Below, piece after piece: positions 38,401 to 51,200 of a DNA stretch of 64,000 bases (position 1 is its first letter; every line of letters starts with the position of its first letter). Source of the stretch: Megalonaias nervosa (lineage: Eukaryota > Mollusca > Bivalvia > Unionida > Unionidae); NCBI GenBank assembly GCA_016617855.1, contig JAECUM010006659.1:42793-106792 (forward strand). Direction: 5' to 3'. Both the position numbers and the translations under genes were made by a program. The notes under the pieces are model-generated. The model was given only the letters and a program-made list of their open reading frames with translations, did no database searches and was not told the DNA's origin.

Positions 38401-41400
38401 GAGTGAGAGCAATGTTTTCATTCAGTATTCATGCAATTTTATGATGTTTTTCATTACCAGGATGAGTTCTAGAATTAATGCATCCCTGAAATGGTTTCTG
38501 TCGGAAAAATCATTCAGACGAATTAACTATAAATTTTAAGCAACATTCTTCAATCTGGATAATGCTTAGTGCCACTATTCATTCATCCTTTACTGTGTAA
38601 AACCATATTGTCTTTATGTTTCAGCCATATCTATGTAGAGGCATATAGTGTTGTCTATATCTGGTCTTTCCATCCAGCCATATGTCATGTCCTACAAATT
38701 TTGAATATGCTCTGTAACTTTTAAGGACTTGAGGATTCAAACAAAATTTCATGTGAGTCTTTTAATAGAGAAGATCTAGATCAAGTTCAATTTTCACCAC
38801 TTTTCAGCAGAATTTAGGCAAACTATAACCCCTTATTGGCATGGAAGTTTCCCTTCATTAGCATCAAAATTTTGTTTCCACTCAGTATATGTTTAGAAGT
38901 TAAAATGGATGTGAATCAAATTTGATAATAGGATTTACATTTAGAATATCTACACTCATGTTCAGTCATCGTCATTTTCCAGTGAAATTTGACATAGACC
39001 AAAATGGTTGACTTAGAACTTTCCCATTATTTGCATCACAATTTCATTTCCTCTAAATTTAACCTTAGAAGGAGTGTGGATTCTAACCAGTTTTTTGGCA
39101 TATAGTTTATCATAGGGAAGACCTATTTTAAGTTTTATTTATATGATTTTCCGAAAAAAATTAATGAATTACTGCCCCTGATTGATTTCAAATTTCCTTT
39201 TCATTTATGCCAAGATTTTGTTTTGTCTCAATAACTTTTTAAGAACTTAATGGATTCAAACCAATTTGGAATGTGGTTTTAAATTAGAATAACCCATATT
39301 AAGTTTTGACCATTTAAAAAGAAATATTCAATGAAGTTATCGCCCCTGTTTCATTTAGAACTTGGCCCTTCAGTTGCAGTTTCATTTCTGTTCAGTAACT
39401 TGTGAAGAACTTTCATGAATTTAAATCAAATGTGGCAAGTTAACTTGGATTGTCACAGTTCGTCAAGTTATGACCCCTGTTTGTGACGATTTTGCCATTA
39501 CATTGACTGCAGTGTCCATGTGATTCTGAAACACTTCTGGTTGTAATTGTGCCTCAGTTGTGCCTCAGTTAAACCTTGTATGTACAAGTTAAATTATTGC
39601 ATGTATTACGTCTGATAAAGAGGCATGAGGAACACAGAGACTCGTAGAAATTACTCATGAACAAGTTTAAAGGACTTGGTGTACAGTTTGGTCTGAATTT
39701 TTTCTCTCTTATCAACTGTGTACATATACATAAGCAGCCATCTTCACTAGCCAAGGTTCAGATGTAATAACCCTATCTACACCTTGGCGTATCAAGCAGA
39801 TTTTTCGGTGCTTCGGGACTGTGAATTTCATTGGATGCAGCAGCAAGCCAATGCATCCTATCAAAATTAAGTTGTTCAGATTTGAATACTACTCTTACAT
39901 GATCAAGACAAGGGTAGCACACGACTTGAATGGACTGATAAATGAGCAATTTTCCACTGCAGGTCCATGTTTGCACAAATACCTTTCACTCAAATAGACC
40001 TGTAATGGCTTACCTCTGGTACATAGTCATAATTTCAATGTTAAACTTCCAAAGTATCCTTCGGCCGATGTACAATGCAACATGCTGTTGGTTAGTTGGC
40101 ATTACGTACTAAGGGAGGCAACTCAATAAATCTAATAGATGTCAGTAGGATAAAACACCAATATATCTGTTCGATCTGCCAAGGTGTACATAGGGTTATC
40201 ATATCGGAACCTTGGCTAGCGAAGATGATAAGCAGCTGGGAAAATCCTTCCAAGTGAGTGTGGCATAGATTTCCTTAAAAAAGTTTTTACTTGGCTAAAT
40301 AGTGAGTGACTCTTGCATTCTATTCAAAATCTTTCGCCGTTTTTTTTTTTTTTTTACCTTGTTATAGATCCATGTTCACGGATAAGTTTTCCTTTATTTC
40401 AGGTAACTCCAAAGCTGAGGATCAACTTCATCCATGTCCATACTGCAACTTCAGCTCTGTTAGTGAGATGCACATACAGGCCCATATTCTATCCCAGCAT
40501 CCTCTGTCTCAGCAGTTACAGGAAGTCGGATGTCCACTGTGCCAGGAAGCATTTAAAGAAAAATTCAAACTTGAAAGACATCTCATTTCCGTACACCAGG
40601 TAAAAGCTGAAGCATTGCAACGGTTGATGTTGATGGTAGAAGGCAGCTGGACAATGCCTCCCACTGTAGGAAATCAGATCATGACTCCCAGCAGCTTGTC
40701 TCAGGGTGAAATGGAAGAAGTCAACCTAGAAGCTATTGAGGCAGAGGCCAACAGGCTAGCCACAGAAGAGGGTAAGTGCTTGTATTTTCCATATGGCCTT
40801 CCTTTTCACAGAGAGCTTATTGATATTATATTTTGGAGAGTGTTCTTTTCTGAAGTTTTCAGATTGCTGTCATCTTCAAAAGGTTTCTGATTTCAGGCAA
40901 CATTTTGACACCTTTTTATGTTTCATTTCAAAGCCAAACTTACTGTGAAATTGTGGCAATCTAACAATAGACAATAGTATCAATGATTGAAATAACATCA
41001 AAGAGCTTGTTATATAATGCCATATAATTTATTCACTTCACAAGGGGATAAATTTGGATGAATAGTAAAAAGTTTGTGATTAGACCCAGTTAATAGAGAA
41101 AGAGAATAGAAGAGAGAATGCATTGTCTTAAATGATCATAAATAGCAACTCTCCAACAAAATCCACTTGGATTTTTTAAGTATTTATTTTCACTTTTTCT
41201 TTAGTTACGTTAGAAAGTTTCAGAAATGACATTCTGAATGTTTCATAGACAAATTTATTATATAGTTAGGTCTGAAATTTGAAACATTGGTGGTATAATT
41301 TTCGTACAGTTTTAATCAATATATTTTCACATGTAAAATACAAGATTTCCCATTGTGCCTTGCAACACGTGACTGTTTGCTGTAGAGGCTATAATTGCCC

Positions 41401-44400
41401 AAGAAAAATGATCCTTTTGTGAGCAGGAACTATGCATAGAAACTGTGTTAGCATTTCAGACATGGAATAATTTTTTGGCCAGTTTGTTTATTTGTGTGAA
41501 GTTATGTCCCTTGAACAACTTGGACAACAGTGTTAAAATTCCAGTGCTACATAGCTCAGATGGACTTTGTTTTGCATTGAGATAGGGTATTAAAGGTTTG
41601 CAGAATGTCAAAAATTTTATTTATTGCAGCATAGAAAATTATCCCAAATCTACAATTGTCTCAAATCACTGATATTTTATGGTCAATAATATAAATGTGA
41701 TCAAAATTGAGGTAAACATTTAAAAAGGATGGCAGTGGTGGAGTGCTGAAGGATGAATTTATCTTTCAGTGTTTTGATTTAAAAGCAAGCTTAATATACA
41801 AAAATAAAATTTTCTTTTCTTCTGCAAATATCTAATATATTTCATCTTTGGCACCAAAATAAAATATTAACTCATGGCTTTACCACTCATTAAAATGTTT
41901 TGTACCACATCATGAAATGTATCCAGTATTAACATAGGAAAAGGAAATATCCTCAGTGATTTTTTTAAAGATGCTGATATAGAAGATATGTCAAAAAATT
42001 AATCATTTTTGTCTTAATGGAACTTTATTACACGTTCATCCCCATTAATGTCATTACTATCATGCAGCCATATCCATCTACTCTTTCATTCTATGTTAAT
42101 ATTTACTTTTCTGTAATTTAGCTCTTTTTTCTCCTTTTTATTACAGCTATCGATACAGCTTTACTAGGCAGTGATAAGGAAACAGAGGATCAGTTCAGAT
42201 GCCAAACCTGTTCCAGGACCTTCTGTAACATTGACACACTGTATGCTCACCAGAATGAATTAGGCCATCTGGAGCTGAAGCAGACCCCAAGGGGTCCTGG
42301 TTATCTCTGCTGGAAGAAGGGTTGTAATCAGTATTTTAAAACTGCTCAAGCATTGCAAATCCATTTCCGTGAAATCCATGCCAAACGGCAGAATATGAGT
42401 ACATTAGAGCAAAGTGTATACAAATTCAAATGCTCACAGTGTACGCTGGCTTTCAAGAGTGCAGACAAACTTCAGCTTCACACCCATTTTCACCTGATAA
42501 AGTCGGTACTTAGATGTACATTTTGCACAAGGACATTCTCTTCAATTTCAGCTTTAAAGAAGCATGTTGAAACATTGCATGACCTGAATGATCAGGAGTT
42601 GGAACAGTATCATGCTACAGTCAGTACTAACACTGCTGCAGTGGCTGCAATTCTAGGCAATTCTAGTTTAGACTTGTTCCTAAACAATGGGAAAACATCA
42701 GTGTCAAAACTTGGGGATTCAGCTTCCTCAAATCAGTCAAATTCTGGAAAAGAATTGGAGGGGACCAAGGTTGGAAAAGACATCAGTGTCAAGCAATCAA
42801 AGAAGGAAGATGAAGATGACATGAAAATGGATACTTCAGATTTTCTGGACAACAAAATTTCATCTTTTGGTATTCAGGAAAATGGCCATGAGGACAGTAA
42901 ATCTCCAGAAGGCTTAGATCAAGGAGAATCAGATGAAAAGGAAGATCCAAATGATTTAAGCTACAAAGAACAACAGTTCTTTGAGGATTATATTAACAAT
43001 CCTGCAATTGCAGAAGGTAGTTATGAAGATCCATCAAGGAAGTACAAGTGTCATAGGTGCAAGGTTGCATTCACTAAGCAGCACTACCTGACAGCACACA
43101 ACAAGACTTTGATGCATAGGAAAGGAGACAGACTGAGTTACCCAATGGAAAAATATCTGGATCCAAATAGGCCCTTCAAGTGTGACATCTGCAAAGAATC
43201 CTTTACTCAGAAGAATATTCTTCTTGTTCACTACAATTCTGTGTCTCATCTTCACAAAGTGAAACAGGCTACACAGCAGGGGACGCTCCCAGTCAGTACC
43301 ACACCCCCATTAACACCAGTTCAATCAAGTCAGCCTTCCTCAACAAGTGTTCCTCCAGTGACCCCAGCACCTACTAGTACCTCAACCTCTGCAACTGCCT
43401 CAACACATGCAGACAAACCTGCCAAAAAAGTTGTTCGTGAATATGAAGATGAAAGCATGCGCCCCTACAAATGTAACATCTGTAAGGTAGCTTATAGCCA
43501 AGGATCTACTCTTGATATCCACATCCGTTCTGTTGCTCATCAGACACGAACCAGCAAGCTTCATGAGCTTGTCATGAGTGGGGAGGTAGATATAACTAAA
43601 CCCCTGATTGAGGAGCCTTCAGACCCACAGAAGACTGCCCAACAACAACAGCAAAAACTTCTGGCAGACATTCTCCAGAAGCAATCAAGTATTTCCATTA
43701 CACAGCCATCCCTGCTATTCCAGGGGCTATCTGGGATCCATGGCCTGCCTCCCTATCTATCAGCTCTACCCCCAGGTCTGGCCCCTGTGTCTCTTGCTGG
43801 GGCTGTCATTACATCCAGTTCCTTGGGTTCTCAAAGCACAGCCCAGACATCGATTTACTCAAAAGCACCATCAACATCCTCCCAGATGTCAGTCAGTGAG
43901 GCTGTTGCAGTCTCAAAACAGTCTGATATAATTGAGTTTATGATGATGCCATTGTCCCTGTCCTCGTCACAAGGCCATGCCAACAAAGCCCAGACCACAC
44001 TTTCAGGGAATCTGCATGTCTGCCACCGCTGTAGTGCTGTATTTGCCAACCAAGAATCCTTCATCCAACATCAGCTGTTCTGCAATATGTGCACCTCAGG
44101 AAGTGATACTATACTTAATAGTTCAACAGTATCCTCTGCTACTGCTGCCTCCTGCCTCACCTCACCTCATCAATCTCAGGTTCGCACCTCCAGGATAATT
44201 CCTTGCCGCTTTAAACCTCAGGTACAAAAGAACTTGTTGGAAAACATTGGATTTGAGTGTGTAATGCAGTTCAATGAGTTCAACCAGCCAAACCAAGTGA
44301 GGAATGAAGTAGAGGACAAAGACTGTGGGACTGAAAAAGATGAGAAGAGCACTGAAGAGGATAAAGACAGGAGCAAGGATTTTGTCAAGATGAAAAAAGA

Positions 44401-47400
44401 AGGAGACAGTGGCAGTGATCTTCCGGAGATGAACAAATGCATATGTATCACTTGTGGGAAGGAGTTTTCAAGTGTATGGGTGCTGAAGTCTCACCAGGAG
44501 GAGGTTCATAAGGAGATGATTCCAGTTGATGTTGTTGAAGACTTTGGTGAGCAGTTCAGGAATGACTATGAGAAAAAGCAGCCAAAGGATGTTGAAACTT
44601 TGATATCAGTACCAACTGCTAATCCTTCAACTCCAGCCAATACAGCAAGTGAGGAAGTAGTGAAACAGGAAATGCCACCTCCTCCTCCACCTCCTCAGCC
44701 TCAGATGGACATGTCTCAGCTAATGAATATGTTTGGAATGATGCCAGTGCCTCTTCCAGTGAACATGAACATGGCAATGAACATACAGTCTTCTCTGATG
44801 CCCATGTTCATGCCACAGGGACTTGATCCCAATATGATGTCCCCACTACCTGTAATGGATAATCAGACTCTTTCTGCTGCACAAAAACAGCTCCAACAGA
44901 ATGCTCTTCAGAACCAGAAGAGAGCTAGGACAAGGATTAATGATGAGCAGCTGAAGATTCTTAGAGCCCACTTTGACATTAATAATTCTCCAAGTGAGGA
45001 ACAAGTCAATGTTATGTCAGAACAGTCAGGTCTGCCAACCAAAGTCATTAAGCATTGGTTCCGCAACACTCTGTTCAAAGAAAGACAACGGAATAAGGAT
45101 TCTCCATACAATTTTAGTGTTCCCCCTGCAACCACTCTAGACCTTGAAGAGTATGAGAAGACTGGAAGACTTCCAGTTGTACAAGAACCTTCTGCATCAA
45201 CTGAGTCGGTAGCCAGTACAAAGAAAGAGGAGCCAGAAATCAAGCAAGAACATGTGGAGAAGAAAGAAGAAAAAGTGAAAGAAGTGAAAGAGGAGAAACT
45301 CAAACCTGTATTTAAAACTGAAAATCAGCCTTCTTCCAGTCCAGTTCCTGAACCCAAACTAGCCATTTCCACTCCAGACCTGAATTCAAGCATTAACAGT
45401 ACCAATAACAATAGCATGGATTCAGATGCCTTCTCAAATATGTCTTCCTCAGTTCTCACCTCGACCACACCAAACAGTTTGCACTATACTTTGGCCTCAA
45501 TGTATGATGATCCACAGCAGATACCAGAACAGTCACCTCAGTCTGGTTCTAGTGGCAGAAGGGCTAATCGTACTCGATTCACAGATTTCCAGATCAAGGT
45601 CCTTCAGGAGTACTTTGAGCAGAATGCATACCCTAAAGACGATGAACTTGAGCATTTATCCAAAATACTAAGTCTCAGTCCTCGTGTTATTGTTGTCTGG
45701 TTCCAGAATGCTCGTCAAAAAGCCAGAAAGATCTATGAAAATCAGCCTGCAGTTGATATGAAGGATGGAAGTGGGTCAACTTCTTTTCAGCGTACAACAG
45801 GGTTGAACTATCAATGCAAGAAGTGCAATGCAGTATTTCAAAGATATTATGATCTAATTCGTCATCACAAGAAGCAGTGCTATGTTGACAGTGATCAGCT
45901 AGAGAACACGTATACAGATGAGGACAGTGATTCATTGTCACATGATATGTCAATGGATGATACCAATATGTCAGAAACAGGGTCAGTAGCATCCACCATT
46001 GAAACAGAGAGAAATTCTGCCAAAGAAAGTGTTCAAGATCTGCCATTTAAGTGTGAAAAATGTAATCTATCATTTGATCGACTGGAACAGTGGCGAGAAC
46101 ATCAGAACGTTCATAGTATGAATCCAGGTCTGTTCTTGAACTTTTCTTCCAGCAGTGCTTTTGGAGTTCTTCAAAACATGGCAGTTGTTCAACAGCAGCA
46201 GCAGCAGCCGACTGCAGATGACAAGTCTCCATTAAAGCGAAAAATTGAAGATGATCGAGATGAAGAACAGGATGACCAGCCCCGAGACAAGAGACTGCGC
46301 ACCACAATTCTTCCTGAACAGCTTGACTACCTGTACCAGAAATATCAGATTGATTGCAACCCAAGTCGTAAACAGCTTGAGACCATCTCACATGAAGTTG
46401 GATTGAAGAAGAGGGTTGTCCAGGTCTGGTTCCAGAACACACGAGCACGTGAACGTAAAGGACAATACAGAGCACATCAACAGCTTATTCACAAACGATG
46501 TCCAATTTGTCGGGCATTGTTCCGTGCCAAGTCAGCACTGGAATCTCATCTTGCTACAAAACATCCAGAAGAAATGGCAAAAGGGGACATCAATGTGGAT
46601 ACATTACCAGATGCTACTTTGGATGGAAGTCCCGCTACTCCTCATTCATCTCCTGGAATGATGCCACCAGTTTCTGATGTTGGCAGGCTGCTCACTCCAC
46701 CAGGGATGCAGAACTTCCTCCCTCTGTTACCTCCTTCTGGTCTGGCAATGGGATTCCCATCGGTGGCTGACCCAATTCAACTGTCCATGAAACAGTTCTA
46801 TGAAGACTCTTTCAAGAAGTACATCAGTGAACTTAGCTCCACCAGCCACCTTCAGAAAAATAGCCATTCCATTGAGTCATCTCAACACTCACTTGTAAAA
46901 CCAAAGAGTTCAACCACCCCATTAAACGATGACCATGACGCTCCTCTTGATCTCAGCAAACCACTCAAAGTCAACAAAGACCATGACAGTAAGGCAGCTG
47001 CACGAACTAGCAGCACACCTGTAAGTGATCGAAGTACTTCAGACAGTCATAACACATCATTCAAACAATATGGCTTAGATGATTCTATGTCTGAAACATA
47101 TTCAGAAGCTCATGATGAAGAAAGCTCCAATATAAGTAGTAATCCTTCCTCCCCACAGGGTAGTATCTATCTAGCATCAGGAGGAAGCAATGCTAAACGG
47201 TACCGTACACAGATGACAAGTCTCCAGGTCAAGATCATGAAGAGTATTTTCCAAGACTACAAAACACCCACTATGGCAGAATGTGAAATGCTGGGAAGAG
47301 AAATTGGCCTAGCCAAAAGAGTAGTGCAGGTCTGGTTCCAGAATGCACGAGCAAAGGAGAAGAAAGCGAAACTGAACATGAGTAAAACTTTTGGCCATGA

Positions 47401-48177
47401 TATGGACTTTCCGAAACCACCAGAGGAATGTGTACTTTGCAGTTTCAAGTATTCTCACAAATACACAATCCAGGACCATATCTTTACAAAAAAACACATT
47501 GAAAAATTGAGGACATTCATCCAGTCACAGTCAGATGCAGAACGCGAGTTGAGCAGCTCAAGCAGCATGCAGGGAATGTCACAAGTGTTGCAACAGCAGC
47601 AGGCAGATATGGACCGCATGAGGAAAGCTTTGGAGGAAAGCAGTACCCAGAATCAAATTGCTCAGCTACAAGCCATGGGGATTAACCCTCTCACTCTTCC
47701 ACCAGGTGCGTTTTCAGGTACAGATGCTTCCATTCTTTCACAATGATATCTAAACTTGAAAACTTGTATGTTTTTTTAAAAAGTTATTAGGAATGATCCA
47801 TGGGATGTCATTGGGGAGAGGGGAAGTTGCTTATTTGGAAATACATGCTGTAAGATTCACTAAATTGAGAATTCAAAACGGTTTTGAAATATGTAAATTT
47901 GGGATTGGAATTTAGTTATATTGTGATCAAGGGCTATTATTAGCCCCTGAACCTTGAAATCCCCTTTAAATGCATTTTTGTTCTAATCCATCTTTAAATA
48001 TAAAACATATTCATTCAGTAAAAATTAATGATTCATGCTCAACGATTATGAATCCACAGTCAAATCTGTCAATAGCAGCCACTCGAGGGAAAAGGCAAAG
48101 CTGGCCTTTGTACATGGGTGACCTATGTACACATGTTCACCTTTTAAAATTGGTTTTCCAGCAAATTTTATGCACCA

Positions 48178-48224
<47 letters not shown>

Positions 48225-51200
48225 TTTATGTGTACCATTTAAGAAAATTATAAAATACATTTGTGGTTCCACACAAGATTACTTTATTAAATTAAATCAT
48301 GACTGAATTAAAGTAATCTCTGTTGTAATTTTGTTATGTGTACCAGTACAAAACATTAATTTTACTATTGATTGACAGTTCACATGGGACTGCAAAAAAG
48401 AGGACTGGTCAGCAAACGTGTAAAAGTTAGGCTTGTAAAATACTGTTTGTGCTTTAAAAATATCTGGATTAGCCAGTTGCTCAACTCACTGTTGTAGTTG
48501 TTTATATTGTTATCATCAGTATATAGTAACTTCATTTATGGAAGGCTAATATTTCTACACTATTTAAGTTTGTACTAAGATCTACATGTTTAGGTCTTTG
48601 TTCCTTTTGTTATGATACATCTATTTAATTTCCTTGAAATTTCTTGGTTTTAGGAATTGGAGCTGGTATGCGCAATTCTGAAGAGTTTTTCCCAGAAATC
48701 AAGAGGAAGGAAGGGGCAGTGAAAGAAGCAAAAGATACTAACAAGAAATCTGATGGTAAGCAGGATGTATTTTGGTTTGTCAGCATTAGCATCACATTTC
48801 TGAAAATTATGGTGATGTCAGTTTTGCTTTGAAAATTATATAAAATTATTAGGTATGGCAGAGTCCATACGAAGGGTAATTCAGTTAAGACACCTCATTG
48901 CTTGTCATTTTCCCAAATACACAGACTGCAAATAGGATTTTGCATTTTTTCCAAGTTGATGTTTTCAGACCTCTCCCGTTTTGGCTATCAAATGCATTCA
49001 TTTTCAGAGTGTGAGGTCAATTCTTGGCTTTTCTTCCTGTACAAGAGCAATGTAAAACTGTTTAACATGATATTTTCATGCTTTGGATCAACTTTTGTGT
49101 CAGTATAATAAATATTTATCTCTGTAACTATGTTTTAGTATTTGAGCTTCACTCCAAAAATTCACAAATGAAGAGGCACAAAAGAGTTACATGCATATGT
49201 AGTCTAATCAGGAGCAAATTTTTATTCTATGGAAGTTTAGGCTGCTTGCTAATATAGGTACACTGGTTTATTACATATTTCATCATGTAGTAGTTGGAAG
49301 AGAGTTGTACCTCGATATCTTTCACCTGTTTTAGATTATAACATATTTATGAGCTTACCATCTATTGCAAAACCAAAGTAATTAAACAAATTTACTGCAT
49401 GAGATTTAGCAAAAAATTGAATGTTTTCATAAAGTTTAACGAGTATTGTTTTGTTTTTAATATACTATTTGGTTCAAAGGTTTAGTATACTGCTGTGCTA
49501 AGCAACAGTTTTAATATTCTAAAATCTTGTCAGACTACGCTCACTTCTCCTTATTTTCCCTGGCTTTGCTGGATTGGAGTGTTCTGTAGAACCATATCAT
49601 AATCAGTGGACATACAGTCCTGCCTCCCAGACATGGACGCAGGATGAAGATGTTCTTTCTGTGCTTGTTGAATACATAAGTTGGACACATCAGGCTGATG
49701 TGGTACCCCCTCCTTTTTTGGTCCCTGCATCTTCTCTTCAGTTAAGGAGACAGGAGGAGACATCCTGGTTGTTCGATAAAGCAGTAAATGAAGTTTACTA
49801 CCTATTAGCCTGCAATCTGTGTCCCACACCCTCATGTTCTGGTGACTACAAAATTCTTGCCAGTTTGGACGAACTTTCAAGGGCCAACTCTCAGCCAGAT
49901 CTCTTGCTCCTTTCTCAGTCAGCTATGATCAAGGAGTTCTCTCAAAGATTTAGCAACAGCCAACTTGAAAATATGTTGGATTGTCTGTCTCCATCCCAAA
50001 CCCACCTACATGTTGTGACCTTTGGTAGCTGCTGCTAACAACAAGATTCATACCTCTTGGCCTTCTACACCTCCCACTTCGAACATTGAAGCCGCTCAAG
50101 TGGGTATTTCTATGGGGACCTGGGCTCACCTTCCAGTGAAAACACTAAAATCCTTTGAACAGAAAGCTAGGTCAGTAGTAACCATGGCCTTGCATGCTGA
50201 CATTTTCAGCAGCCTCATTCGGCATTGCAGAAGAAGGAATCATTGTCACCAATGGTTCTCCATTATTCATTAGAAATAGTGGCAGAAACTTATAGATCCA
50301 TTTTCTCAGTATGAGGAAACCTCTTCACATCTTTTCCCTAGTGACATTATGCTCATTTTATTTCACTTCAATATGGAAATCCATTTTTTCATCAGCAGGT
50401 ATGTTGTCAGATGGTTAGGTTCAGTCTTACCACATATGTGAAAAACAAATTGTTGCCCATTTGAAGTACAGTCAATAAGCAACCTCTTCGCAACAAATCC
50501 TCTCAGATTAAAATTCTGCATCCTCCCCTGCTTTTTATGATTCTGGAACCATCCACTGAAACAGATCACAGCAACATGTACTTCTAGAACAAAATCTTCC
50601 ATGTACCTGTTTAGCAAATAAAAAATGTGCGTTTAATTTAGTTGAACATTTATTATTAAAGAAGTACATAATGGGATACTGAATTATTGTGAAATTATAA
50701 AACTTGTTCAGCATGATGGCAGCTTGCAAATTTAGCATGACAGCAGTTCTTCCTGGAAAGCAGAATTGTGATATTTTTTAATCAGTTTAGTATGACTGCA
50801 TCATGCTGGAATAAAGCATCGGTAAATGTTTATGCTGAAAATGTGATGCAGCATTTGACCAGCATAAGTACAGTGTGTACTGCACTTTTAGTGCATAATG
50901 TATTTCTGCAAGGGATATACCATGCTAAAAGTGGCAAGCTGCAGGCATAAGCCTTTGTTATTTATACAGATCCTAGAGCAAGAGTCCCAAGCCAATAGCA
51001 CCATTTAAGCTATTCAGGGCATCAATTGTTTGTACTGTTGTAATGTAACAATTTAAAAATTTCTGAGTAGTTTCAATCTAATATGTTTTTTCTATTCATT
51101 TAAGTAATATGTCTTTTAAAATAAATAGTGTAATTAATCCCCCAAATAAAGTAATTTGATTACTTATTAATAGTTTCCTGTCATTGATTTTATTGAATTA

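Larger units (their letters stand above)
30760..40402 (+). other. zfhx intron A-B (about 9.6 kb)
   Basis: Bounded by GTATGT and TTTCAG. It contains a possible tRNA-derived SINE (30780-30985), a 29-bp minisatellite (31325-31619), a (TA)n tract, a LINE 3' remnant (34858-35305), a composite tandem repeat (35720-36374) with a nested SINE, a ~165-bp degenerate array (38690-39490) and a TIR element (39729-40236). The stretch 32420-32920 is unusually rich in transcription-factor-like words. Confidence 0.8.

Noticed and set aside
43034..47497. Several minus-strand and alternative-frame open frames of 60-142 codons inside the giant exon
   Set aside because: They are shadows of the zfhx frame: no family signatures, and composition is explained by the opposite strand's codons.
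47970..48221. Open frame ending in a Tyr run
   Set aside because: It is intronic and its end is the (TAT)n microsatellite.
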